This document shows positions 21,164 through 32,301 of a DNA stretch of 64,000 nt, piece after piece. Within the stretch, counting starts at the first letter, position 1. Each line of letters begins with the position of its first letter. A program made the position numbers and the translations under genes. The notes under the pieces were generated by a model. It did no database searches. It was not told the DNA's origin and saw nothing but the letters and a program-made list of their open reading frames with translations. Source of the DNA: Sclerotiophoma versabilis (lineage: Eukaryota > Ascomycota > Dothideomycetes > Pleosporales > Didymellaceae); NCBI GenBank assembly GCA_012274445.1, contig JAAROD010000081.1, positions 1,116,001-1,180,000 of the forward strand, given 5' to 3'.

Positions 21164-22712
21164 ATGCCCGGTCCTCCACCTCCCCCTCCGCCCATGCCGC
21201 CCATGGGACGGGGTGCTGGTGGACCTCCGCCGCCGCCGCCGATGCCTGGCATGAAGGCGCCCGGAGGCAAGCCGCCGTCTGGGGCAGGAAGAGTACGTTG
21301 CGACCGCTGCTGCAGCCCTGACATGTGTCCGGCCTGGCAGCACCAGCACGGCCGGAGCCTCGACTGACGCATGACAGGGAGCGCTGCTGGGCGACATCCA
21401 CAAAGGCGCGAGGCTGAAGAAAGTCGGGGTGGTGAACGACCGGTCGGCGCCGCTGGTCGGGCAGGTCAAAGACGCTGCGCCGGCGATTGGAGGAGCGCCG
21501 CCCGTGCCTGGCATGGGAAGGCCGCCTGCGCCGCCTGGGGGGCTTGCGCCGCCCGTGCCTGGAGGAGGGAACCGGGCGAGGAGCAACAGCGACACGGGAG
21601 GAGACGGTGGCCTGGCTGCACCGCCCCAGCTAGGCGGCCTGTTCGCCGGCGGCATGCCCAAGCTGAGGAAGTCCGGGGGGGTGAACACAGGCGCCGACAC
21701 CAAGTCGCCATACATGTCCGACCCCGAGACACGAAACGCCGCCCCTACACCTCCACGCGGCGCAGCACCAAGGCCGCCGGGCGCCCCTCCCCCTCCCCCA
21801 GGCGGTGCCCCGCCAGCACCACCAGTGCCGGGCACAAGGCCGCCGCTCAAGCCCATCGGCTCTCTGGCCTCGAGCATAAGCGGAAAGCCCAAGCCACCTC
21901 CGCCAATTGGCAAGAAGCCGCCAATGCCACCCCCCTCGTCGCGAAAGCCGTCTGGTATCGCCCCTCCACCGCCAGCCTCACCTGCCCGAGCACCGCCCGT
22001 TCCTGGTAGCGCACCGCCCGCTCCCCCACCGCCTCCGCCCTCCTCCACACCATCCGCACCACCGCCTCCGCCTCCTGGCGCTGTACCTCCCGCGCCCCCG
22101 CCACCGCCGCCACCATCAGCAGCACCTCGAACGCCCTCACGATCGACGCCCCCTCCTCCACCATCTGCGCCGCCGAGCAGACCACAAGAAGACGACGACG
22201 ACTACGACCCATACCGCTACGACAGCTCGCGATCACGATCATCCTCGCTATCTGCGCCTCCGCCGCCGACAAACGGACACACACCCTCTCTCGCAGAGCA
22301 AGCCGCACGAAATGCATTCGGTCAAGGCCGCGCTTCGCCCGCGGCACCCCCACCACCGCCGCCTGGTGCTGCGCCAACACCACCACCCCCGCCAGGTTCA
22401 GCACCCACCCCGCCCCCTCCGCCTCCGAGTGCCCCACCGAGTCGGCCTACATCACAAGCACCATCGCGGTCGAACATGGACGCAAGCATGTACACGCTGT
22501 CGAACGGCGGTTCAAACTTGAGGAGTCCAACAGGCACACTAAGCGGAGGCTCACCAGGACAGAAGGGCAAAATCGTGCCCGTGCACGACCTACGGTGGAG
22601 GTTCCAGCCCGAGCATTCATTCCCTGCCCCGAGACCGTTCACCGGCGGACCAAAGAGGTATCGCGCTGGGCGAGGGAGCAGCGTGCCACTGGATCTGAGC
22701 GCGTATGATTAG
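21164..22712 (+). CDS. VRP1: Verprolin/WIP-family actin regulator with WH2 domain
   Basis: Links actin and the WASP homologue (Las17) at endocytic patches and polarity sites. Exons 21164–21292 and 21378–22712 give 487 aa; the GTACGT donor and CAG acceptor join in phase 0. The N-terminus is a profilin-type polyproline run followed directly by the WH2 helix and LKKV motif, RGALLGDIHKGARLKKV (about residues 43–59), which binds G-actin. The middle is low-complexity Pro/Ala with many PPPPPP blocks (SH3 and profilin ligands) and an acidic DDDDYDPYRYDSSRSRSSS segment. The C-terminus, HDLRWRFQPEHSFPAPRPF, matches the WH1/EVH1-binding peptide of WIP that wraps around WASP. All expected parts are present, so it should be functional. 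It is divergent from the preceding mitochondrial gene. Confidence 0.93.
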
Positions 22713-23877
22713 GAAAATGAACGTGAGCGAAGGCACAAGGAGAACGTCCGATCGAGACAGAAGCAGTGAGGCGATTTGCATATTGATTATTCATTGCTAG
22801 ATGGAGTAGATGGCTGGTGCAAGTGCAAGCTTCAAAGTACAGATTAGCCACGGCGTTTGTGGCGAGTCACGAATCGAACTAGTTGAACACTTCTTATTAT
22901 CATTCCCTCTTCCACACAACACCGTACTTCTTCCTACAAGTTCTGGATTCCACACTTGATACTGTCGTCGATTCCAATCAAGCCCCAACCTCTCCCTAGA
23001 AATTCCAAACCATGTTGTCACATGCCCCCCCGGTGTGTTCTATTGTTAGAAGATAATAACGTACTACCATCCTTGATATACGAAAATAGTCTCCATCTGC
23101 GCCGCCACAGCAACAGCAGCAATGCAGTTTCCAGCGAAAAACACTCTTGATTGGATAAACCCTTTACGATTGAATTGTGGGGGATGAAACGACAATACCC
23201 ATTGCGCTTCTCTACTTTACGGGTCTAGTTCTAATTTTTTTTTTTTTTTTTTAATAAATAAAAAAAAAAAAAAAACAGACGGGCGGCTTTACAATAGCCC
23301 CGTTTATTCGCTGTTCATGACTTCTAGCACAGAATTCCTCCACACTCTCCTTCGCGCATATCGAGATCTCAAGGACCACTGTATGTGCGGGGTGGTATCC
23401 ATCGGCGGGCTTGGGTTCTGCGCTTTGAGAACCACAACTTACCGGACGCTGTACGCTCGGTGATTTAGGAGTTTGTTAATTGGATCGTAACTGGTAATTA
23501 GATAGAATCAGTCTTTTTACTGTCAGTGGATCTCGTCGGTTTTGCTGGTGACGCGCTGACTCTCTTTGATATCCTCGAGTGGAACTAATCCTTCACCCTG
23601 GTGATGACGGCGTCTGCTCGCCAAGTGCATGTCATTGAGACTTTAGGCGCCTGTAATGTGATTTCAAGTTCGGAAATATCTCTGGGAGATGGGGTCCGTC
23701 GCGGAAGGCTGATCCTTGAGTGGTGCTACGATACCGGCGTCTTAGAAAACGTACGCATGCGTTCATGTCCGATCAAGTTTTTGACGTCGGGATGGGATAA
23801 CCTGGCTGCTGCTGCTCTGGTTCAGCACTGTGGTCGTCAGCCAAAGTCACTTCAGGATGCAAGTTTCTACGCGCAAC
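22713..23877. other. Intergenic region, 1.17 kb
   Basis: The 3' flank of verprolin and of the leftward zinc-cluster gene, which converge here. It contains the T18/A16 low-complexity tract and short frames without motifs. No gene is seen. Confidence 0.5.
23235..23275. repeat. Homopolymer pair T18 … A16
   Basis: A run of 18 T (23235–23252), a TA-rich spacer and a run of 16 A (23260–23275). The two runs are complementary and could form a hairpin. The length is prone to sequencing error. Confidence 0.9.
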
Positions 23878-26499
23878 TCACCTTCCAGGCACACAATTCA
23901 TACCATCATCCATACTGCCGCCCAAATCCCACCAGTTATCGTGCCAGTTGCGACCTATGAAGTCGTTTTCCATCGCTCGTACGAATTCGAGTGGATCTGG
24001 ATCGCCGTCCATTGTCATTGGAAAGTCGGGGAACGTATCAAAGGCGGATGGATCAAGCTCTGGCATGGCCATGGTGGTGTTGAGGTTGTCTGACTGCTGC
24101 TGCATGTGGTGTGATTCCGCAGGCTGCACTTCTGCCGTACCAGGCCTCCTGTTCTGGCGATTGTCTTGTATTGTTCGCGATACTTTGTTGAGCGCTTTGA
24201 TTGTTTTCACAAAAGGCTTGAGATCCGACCGGATTGTCTTACTCGTGTGTTCCATGGCGTCGGCGATGTGCTCAAGCTGACGTACGTCTTCTTCGCATTC
24301 GTCGGGATTGGTGCATGCCATGATGTATTCGTAAAGTGTGAATATGGCACAGAATGGATAGAAGAGTATGAAGCTTTGTCCATACATTAGTATGTCTTGT
24401 CTCAGGTTTTCTGAAAAGAAGCCGAATTTAGGCTTCGACCCAGAGAGTTGACTTTGTCTTGTGACAGCATCAGTACCTGCAGTGGAATGCCTTGATGTGT
24501 TTTGCGACCGACTCGCGAAACGCCGTTGAAACAAGGACTGGGTGTGCAAACGAAAATGGAGAATCAAACTTACTGAACAAAGCAGGTCTCTGAATCATTT
24601 CTATCTTGATCTCCCATGCCGCCATCCTGTTCGAAATCGAGCAGAGTGCCGACAACCTTCCGTGCCGCACGTACGGTTATCGCATCGACGGTTTTGATGT
24701 TGTCAACTCGATTTGCAAGCCTTTTCAAACCGACTATGATAGCGTGGATGTTCATGACGTGGTCAGCGACAAGACAACGAAGCGGAAGCTTGACGGTCGT
24801 ATCTGTCAGAATCGCCTCCATCTTCCAGTCCGCCACTAGACCTTCGAGCTTTTTACAACAATCGTCAGCTTTACGAGAAACGCTCAAGTCTTGATGGTCG
24901 GCATCATCGATGAAGTTGATCAGTTCGACTGCTCTGGCTAAGAATACCGATAGTCAGCAGTATTATCGAGCTACGTAGGACTATTGCCAGCACCAACCTG
25001 TATAACTCGTCCAGACGCATGCTAACATGACTTGAGTAGGGTTGGGGTGCAGATTTCTTGGGGTCAACACAGTCGGTGGCTTAACCTTCTTCGGACTCCA
25101 TCTCAACTACACCCGTGTCAGTCGGGCATTGTGAGGGTGCCAGGTAAGGACGATGAACAGCATGTAACGAGGTCACATACCAGACTCCTAGTATTTCATC
25201 CCAGAAACACTCGAATCACCTGGAAGTTATGGACTTACTACTGTAGGTTTTCCCCAGAATAAACGAAACAAGCAGTCTGTTGATAGAACATGCCAGTAGA
25301 GATACCTCGTCGATTCTCTTTTCTCTTCTTCCTCCATTGTCATAGCCGGGATAACGTCTAACTTGTCGGCACCTGTGCTTTTCAAGTGGTGACATGATTT
25401 GAGATGAAATTTCCACGAAAGCTGGTAGTCTAGCTTGTTGATTGCAACCTAGGCACTCATCGCTGCTGTGTATCCATCCATGTCTGTTCTAGCAGGGGCA
25501 TCTAACCAAGCAGGGACGTGTTCGAGAGCCTTCAGGTATGCGGCATGTGTGAGCACGTGTCCAGGTCCACGCATCTGATTCAACCCATAATGAAGTGCTG
25601 CGTAGTACATCACGTGGACGCCAGGATCAACGTTGATGTAGGGTGAGCCAATGATATTCGGGAGTGACCGTAGAAGATCTATATCAAGAGCGATTGCAAA
25701 GATGTCCGGTACAACCAGCGTGTTCATCATCTCAATGAACGCCTCGAGGCACTGTTTTGCTTCTTCGGGTGTGATCGTCAAGCTGACTTTTCCATGGGTG
25801 AGATCCGCTCGGAGCCTTAGCTTCCCGAGATCCTCTAGAGCATCATTCAGCGCAGACATATCGGTATCAATCTGTGGTGTTGGTGTGCTGACTGGCGTGG
25901 CTTGAGATTGAAACTGTCTCTTTGTATCAGTGGCCATCCGGTAAATCCAAGAATCTTCGCCACTGTCGGGTGCTTGAATCCCAACATTTGGAGGTGGCCT
26001 GGTAGCAGGGTCCTGGTTGGCAATGTCCGACGTGGAGGTAGTCAATGGAGTGGAGGCCGATGGTGATCGCTGTGCTGCAGGCTCGAGGCGGTGACTAGCA
26101 TTGATAATTTGCCTTTCGAGGAGTTCAAGTCGTTGGTTAAATGAAGTGACTGCAACCCTCTGCTGTGCAAGCCGAGGACGTTGGCGTCGTTCTACGTACT
26201 GACATTCAGCCTTTGCCGTGACACACTGGTGGCAAATAGGGTTGGCTTTATCACACTTGGTCTGCTTCTCGTCAGTATCATTTACCAGTTTCGATCGAAT
26301 ATGTCGAAGACGTCGTAGAGCCACGATGCATGTTATCTATGATATGGAGGAGCTCAAGTTTGCAGCTAGTCTCATGCAACTTAACAGAGTGTAATTTACA
26401 AAGACGCACCTTTTTGCGCTTACAGCGCAGACACTAGCACAAATCAGTAGGAGCTTCAGGACATGCGTGGGTGTGCGGATTGCCTACAGCAAGCTTCAT
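23878..26499 (-). CDS. Zn2Cys6 transcription factor, interrupted by an in-frame TAG
   Basis: Rebuilt exons (minus strand): 26499–26488, 26433–26410, 26261–25239, 25106–24998, 24937–24574 and 24373–23878, 674 codons plus stop. The start MKLA is a 12-nt exon; exon 2 is 24 nt. Together with exon 3 they give a perfect cluster, C-x2-C-x6-C-x6-C-x2-C-x6-C (CLRCKRKKTKC…CHQC…C). Later blocks match fungal zinc-cluster regulators: HVPAWLDAPARTDMDGYTAAMSA, DYQLSWKFHLKSCHHLK, KPPTVLTPRNLHPNPTQV, MNIHAIIVGLKRLA, TCFVHFILFYPFCAIFTLYEYI and IKALNKVSRTIQD, then an acidic C-terminus that could activate transcription. Codon 283 (complement 25449–25451) is TAG where relatives have Trp (TAW…AIN pattern), with the frame continuing unchanged. 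An intact read would be about 674 aa, the truncated product 282 aa. It is divergent from the PDR transporter, so it may regulate that gene. Confidence 0.8.
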
Positions 26500-27102
26500 A
26501 ATGGTCAGCCTTGCAGACGCTGCTTTTGTCTTTGTCGTGGTGCGCCGCTCTCTATTTCCGGCGTCCGGACCTCTGTTTGTACCTGCGGCTCCAGATGTAG
26601 CCCATGGCGCTGATTAGTAGTGACAGATTATTGGAGCCTATTTCCAGCCAAGATCTTCCCAGGTGCGTGGTGATGGTGCAGTCATGATGGCTCATCATGG
26701 TGATGCTGAGAATGGAGAGGGTGTGGAAGCCGCGGAGCCGCGGAGCTCTCGGGCTGCGTTGACACAAGCCAATCACCAGAGCCGCAGGGAGGACCTCTTG
26801 GCATCGGCTTAGCTTTTTTCGCACTTTCGGTTTCCTTCATGGACTCCGGAAACTTCAGCTTTCGCAAGATGGAAGTAATGACCCACCTAAATTACAGCAC
26901 AATTAGTGCCACAGGAGTCATGGAAAGCTTGGAGTTGTCTGGGCTGCCGGAGAGCTGACACTTGCTAACGCGCGGAGCCCGTGTTATGATTGTCTTTGCA
27001 GCCTACGTATGCAGTTTTGCAGAATGAACAGTCTTTAGTATATGTACCCGCTATGCGTCTACTTTGTACATCCATCTTCTTTCCAACGTTCCTTTCGTCA
27101 TC
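26500..27102. promoter_or_regulatory. Divergent promoter between zinc-cluster factor and PDR transporter
   Basis: This 603-bp stretch lies between two divergent ATGs. It holds CGCGGAGC three times (26731–26738 and 26739–26746 in tandem, and 26971–26978) and the palindrome TCCGGA twice (26564–26569, 26845–26850). CGG-containing palindromes are typical sites of Zn2Cys6 dimers. The CCGCGGA core differs by one base from the yeast PDRE (TCCGCGGA). Binding by the adjacent factor is inference. Confidence 0.5.
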
Positions 27103-30100
27103 ATGTCGGCTCCAAAGGCTTTTACACAACAAGCCGGCGGCGCCCAAATTGCACTAGCAGAGAAGCAAAAGCTCGAATCCAGTTCAAGCTCGGAGGATGG
27201 TATAACATCTGTCGTCGACCAGGACACACAGCAAGAACACGAGGTTGTCGAACTCGTTCGCAAATATACATCACAGTCAAGCCGTCACAACCATGAGTCG
27301 CCCTTTGAGGCCATGGGAGGCGGCCGACTGGATCCCCAAAGCGATCGATTTCGAGCTCGAGATTGGGCCAAGTCCTTCTACGAGCTGAGGTACAGTAGCG
27401 AAGAGGCCATCGCTCGCGTGGCAGGTTTCGCTTTCCAAGGTCTCAACGTGTGGGGTAAAGGAGCACCTACTGACTTCCAGTCAACCGTTGGTAACACAGT
27501 ATTGAAGCTGCCAGCGTTGTTCGGCAGAGGCAGCCAGAAGATTGAGATTCTTCGAGATTTAGATGGCCTTTTACTTCCTGGTGAACAGCTTTGCGTACTA
27601 GGACCTCCTGGGTGAGTTTTACTTGTCCGTCAGTGCCTCGACGACTAATACTCGTAGTTCTGGATGCTCGACTCTACTCAAGACTATCGCTGGCGAGACT
27701 CACGGTTTTCAAGTCAGCCCAGAATCTTACCTGAACTATCAGGGTGTCCCAGCAGCTGACATGAATTCAACGTTCCGTGGCGAAGCCGTCTACACAGCGG
27801 AGGTTGATGCGCATTTTCCTCAACTTAGCGTTGGGGACACACTGTATTTCGCAGCACTTGCTCGTGCACCCCGAAACGTGCCAGGTGGTGTAACGAGGGA
27901 GAGATATGCGGCTCATTTGCGTGATGTGAGTATCTCACGTCATGATCGTTGAACAGGTCAAGCTAACCTTTTGAAGGTTGTTATGGCCATGTTCGGCATC
28001 AGTCACACTGTCAACACCCGCGTCGGTAATGACTTCGTTCGAGGAGTCAGCGGTGGCGAGCGCAAGAGAGTAACTATTGCTGAAGCTACTTTGAGCTTTG
28101 CACCCCTGCAATGCTGGGACAACTCGACAAGAGGTACATACACAGCCTTCACGATCGTGGTAAAACTGACAGGTACTAGGACTGGACTCGGCAAACGCAG
28201 TCGAGTTCTGCAAGACGCTACGTACTCAGTGTGATGTTTTTGGGACTTCAGCTTGTGTAGCCATCTACCAGGCACCACAAGCCGCTTACGATGTGTTTGA
28301 CAAAGTCACGGTTCTCTACGAGGGTGCGTCTGCAGGTCATCTGGATTGTAGAGGTTCGTCTGGCTAATGCTTCAATTCAGGCCGACAAATCTACTTCGGC
28401 CCTACATGTGAGGCACGCGAATACTTCCAGCACCTGGGTTTCGAATGTCCAGAATCACAGACAACCCCTGATTTCCTCACCTCAATGACGTCACCTTCTG
28501 AACGTCGCATCAAGCCTGGATACGAAAAGACAACCCCTCGAACTTCTGACGATTTTGCGCGCTGCTGGAGGGAAAGCGCCGAACGACAAATGCTCTTGCG
28601 TGATATCGAAGAATACAAGCAGAGCCACCCCCTCAAGGGTGCCGGCCACGAGCAGTTTGCGATGTCCCGAAGTCTGGAGAAATCACGAAAGCAACGCACA
28701 AAGTCACCTTACACATTATCGTACTGGAGACAGATCCGTCTCTGTATGTGGAGAGAGTTGCAGCGACTCAAAGGTGACCCAAGCGTGCCAATAACTATGA
28801 TCATCGTCAATTTTTTCGAGGCTTTGATCATTGCCTCTATTTTCTACAACCTGCCAGGGAATACGTCATCGTTCTTCATGAGAGGTGGTGTCCTGTTCAT
28901 GATGGTCCTACTAAACGCGTTTGGCAGTATGCTAGAGATCATGAGTCTCTATGCAAAGCGCGAAATTGTGGAGAAGGTAAGTTATTAATTCATATGTGCA
29001 AAATGACAAAACGCTGACTCGACTCGACTCAAAGCACAATCGCTATGCGCTTTATCACCCGAGCGCAGAAGCGATGGCTTCGATGATCATGGATATGCCA
29101 TACAAGATCATGAATTCCCTTGTCGTAAACTGCACTCTTTACTTCATGGCCAACTTGCGCCGGGAACCCGGAGCTTTCTTCTTCTTCTACCTCGTTGCCT
29201 TCACCATGACTCTCTCGATGAGTATGTTCTTTCGCTTGTTCGCGAGTATGACGAAGACAATCGCACAAGCCCTCGCGCCCAGCTCGATCATTTTGCTGTG
29301 CCTAGTAATGTACACTGGCTTTGCGATACCGGTCAAGTACATGAGAGGGTGTGTTCATCACCTATTTTGACTATGATATACTAACTCCTTTCAGATGGGC
29401 AAGCTGGATTCGATGGATCAACCCAGTATCGTACGGGTTCGAGAGTGTGATGGTCAATGAGTTCCATGACCGACGATTCCCCTGCGCAAGCTTCGTTCCT
29501 TCAGGGCCTGGATATGAGAACATCGCTGCCGACCAGCGAGCATGTGCGGTACAAGGATCCGAGCCTGGTTTGGATTTTGTCGGTGGGACTGCCTACGTCG
29601 AGACGGCGTTCTCATACAAGTGGAACAACCGCTGGAGGAATTATGGGATCATTGTGGCCATCACCATCTTCCTGTTCATCGCCCATCTCGTCATGACAGA
29701 GCTTGTCGCATCAGAACGTTCAAAGGGCGAGGTTCTGGTCTTCCGCCGCTCAAAGATGGCAAAGACTGCCCGTCGCCGAGGAACGGATGAAGAGGTCGGC
29801 AAGGACTCTGCCCACCGGGGTGAGAAGTTTGGCAACAGCGGCACATCCACACCCAACGTTCAGAAGCAGCAATCTGTCTTCCACTGGGAGTGCGTAAACT
29901 ATGAAGTACAGATTAAGGGCGAGACCCGCAAGATTCTAGACTCAGTTGACGGGTGGATCAAGCCAGGGACGCTCACGGCGCTTATGGTAAGCGAATGACT
30001 GAATCAAGAATGATCAATCTAACACACCAATAGGGAGTGTCAGGTGCTGGCAAGACCACTTTGCTTGACGTTCTAGCGAGTCGCACGACGATGGGCGTCA

Positions 30101-31957
30101 TTTCTGGAAGCATATTCGTGGACGGACGGGAACGCGATGAAAGCTTTCAACGTAAAACCGGATACGCGATGCAACAAGATCTGCACCTTGCGACGTCGAC
30201 TGTCCGCGAAGCGCTCGAGTTTTCGGCCCTACTTCGACAGCCGACCGAATACTCTCGCAACGAAAGGTTAGCATATGTGGATCACATCATCGACTTACTC
30301 GATATGCAGGAGTATGCAGATGCTGTCGTCGGAGTCCCCGGCTCAGGCCTCAATGTGGAGCGTACGTTACAACTCCTCTTCTATCAGAAAGCCCCCAATA
30401 TTAATCTCATGCAGAGCGCAAGCGCTTGACCATCGGAGTTGAACTTGCAGCCCGGCCTAAACTCCTTCTTTTCCTCGATGAGCCAACCTCCGGATTGGAT
30501 AGCCAGACCTCATGGTCCATCTGCGATCTCATGGAGAAGCTCACACGCAACGGTCAGGCTATCCTTTGTACAGTCCACCAGCCTTCCTCTCTTCTCTTCC
30601 AGCGATTTGATCGCATCTTGCTCCTCGCGAAAGGCGGCCGAACAGTCTACTTCGGTGATATCGGCCGCGACTCCAATGTTCTACTCGACTACTTCGCACG
30701 AAACGGCGGACCTAAATACACTTCTGGGCAAAATCCCGCTGAGTACATGCTTGCGGCGATTGGTGCAGCCCCCGGAGCTCAAACATCGATCGATTGGCCT
30801 CAAGTATGGAAGGACAGTCAAGAGTACAAAGAAGTACAGGCCGAGCTCTCGAAGTTACGAGATCTTGTTAATCGTCCATCCGCTGTCATGGACTCGTCCG
30901 ATGGGAGCCACCAAGCCTTTGCCGCATCTTTTACGACCCAGCTCTCTGCTGTCGGCATGCGCGTTGCTCAACAGTATTGGCGCACTCCTTCGTACATCTA
31001 CTCCAAGGCCATCCTCACCGTTGGCTGTTCGCTCTTGATCGGCTTCTCCTTCTTCAATGGCGACAATACCCAACAGGGTCTCCAGAACCAGATGTTCGGC
31101 GTCTTCATCTTCTTGTTTGTGGTTATCCAGCTCATCTACCAGATCATGCCCGCCTTTGTAGTACAGCGAACGCTGTACGAAGCTCGTGAAAGACAGTCGA
31201 AGACATACGCATGGCCGACGTTCGTTCTGTCTAACATTGTTATTGAGATGGCTTGGAATGCGGTAGGTCTGCTCGCTTCCGTTTGCACCGACTGAACGCT
31301 AATCATCATTTTCAGTTCATGGCCATCTTCTGCTTCCTTGTCTGGTTTTATCCAGTAGGCTTGTACCGAAACATGCAACCCACTGACTCCGTTGACATTC
31401 GCTCCTTCCACACACTACTCCTTGTCCTTGTCACCTTCCTCTTCGCATCGGCCCTGGCGCACATGCTGATCGCAGGGAGTCCCAATGAGGAAGTCGCAGG
31501 CGCGCTCGCAACGCTGTTATCGATCATGCTTTACGCTTTTTGCGGCATTCTCGCAGGGCCAGACGCGCTTCCTGGTTTCTGGATATTCATGTACCGTGTC
31601 AACCCATTCACCTACTTGGTCTCCAGCTTCATGTCAACAACACTTGGCCAAGCACCTGCCTACTGCGCAGACACCGAGTTTCAGATCTTTGCCCCGGGCA
31701 ATGGAACATGTATTGAGTACCTGCAAGAGTACATGTCAATGGCTGGTGGCTACCTCCGCGATGACCAGGCGAGGGATCAATGCCAATACTGCCAACTCGA
31801 CAGCACCGACCGATTCCTCAGCCGCATCAACGCTAACTGGGAAACGCGCTGGAGAGATTTTGGCCTGCTCTGGGTATACGTTGCGTTCAACGTCGCCGCA
31901 GCAATGTTCCTCTACTGGCTCTGTCGCGTGCCCAAGAGTAAGAAGGCAAAGAACTGA
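27103..31957 (+). CDS. PDR-type (ABCG) full-size ABC multidrug transporter
   Basis: ATP-driven plasma-membrane efflux pump with the reverse (NBD–TMD)2 order of the Cdr1/Pdr5 family. Ten exons: 27103–27611, 27658–27925, 27977–28133, 28180–28323, 28381–28976, 29035–29348, 29395–29986, 30034–30361, 30415–31262 and 31316–31957, total 1465 aa, normal for the family. NBD1 has the degenerate Walker A GPPGSGCST (Cys for Lys), signature VSGGERKR and the atypical Walker B with DNSTRGLD. NBD2 has canonical Walker A GVSGAGKTT, a degenerate signature LNVEQRKRL and Walker B LLLFLDEPTSGLD. This is the asymmetric pattern of fungal PDR pumps. Each half ends in six TM helices. The gene is divergent from a zinc-cluster regulator, with CGG-type elements between them. 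No lesion was found across nine splice junctions. Confidence 0.95.
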
Positions 31958-32301
31958 GCGAGAGTGTGCCCTCGGAGACATAACTATCAGCTCGTGGCGC
32001 TTTCGCTACCTTTCTATTCATTGTGTCAGAATTAATGTACAAGCGGTAATAGACTTTTTAGACTTTTTTGGCTTTAAATTTTAGTACGTAGTTTAATGGC
32101 AATAGCGAGACTTAGCTCTCGGCCTGATCGGCAAAGCTACTGCCTGTGATGTCACTTCCCCATTTACATCACGGAAAACGCATCACAGAATGCCATCATC
32201 AAAACAGCGGCATCGTTTACAGACATCCCAGGTCTCAAGGGTCGAACTCTGATACTTTGAACCTGTTTTGGAAAGTGCACTCCCTACATACAACACCCAG
32301 C
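31958..32301. other. Intergenic, transporter 3' flank
   Basis: This 344-bp stretch lies between the PDR transporter and the SSU1-like gene, both rightward. It contains a T-rich stretch near 32055 suitable for termination. No gene is seen. Confidence 0.5.

Noticed and set aside
21371..22521. Long alternative frames inside the verprolin gene on both strands (up to 348 codons).
   Set aside because: They are shadows of the Pro-rich repeats (CCN codons) in the true frame, which has WH2 and WIP C-terminal motifs.
23235..23275. T18/A16 tracts as a possible retroposon tail or terminal inverted repeat.
   Set aside because: No reverse transcriptase, transposase or target-site duplication is seen around it; simple low complexity is enough.
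24470..24670. Possible frameshift in the zinc-cluster gene, because a second frame near 24600 reads MAAWEIKIEMIQRPALFSKFDSP-like sequence.
   Set aside because: A 200-nt intron (donor GTAAGT at 24573, acceptor AAAG at 24374) joins TCFV to HFILFYPFCAIF in phase and restores the family pattern, so no frameshift is needed; the other frame is intronic.
26730..26746. Tandem CCGCGGAG copies as a possible transposon end or CRISPR-like repeat.
   Set aside because: Only two adjacent copies and one distant copy in a promoter; a regulatory-site explanation is simpler.
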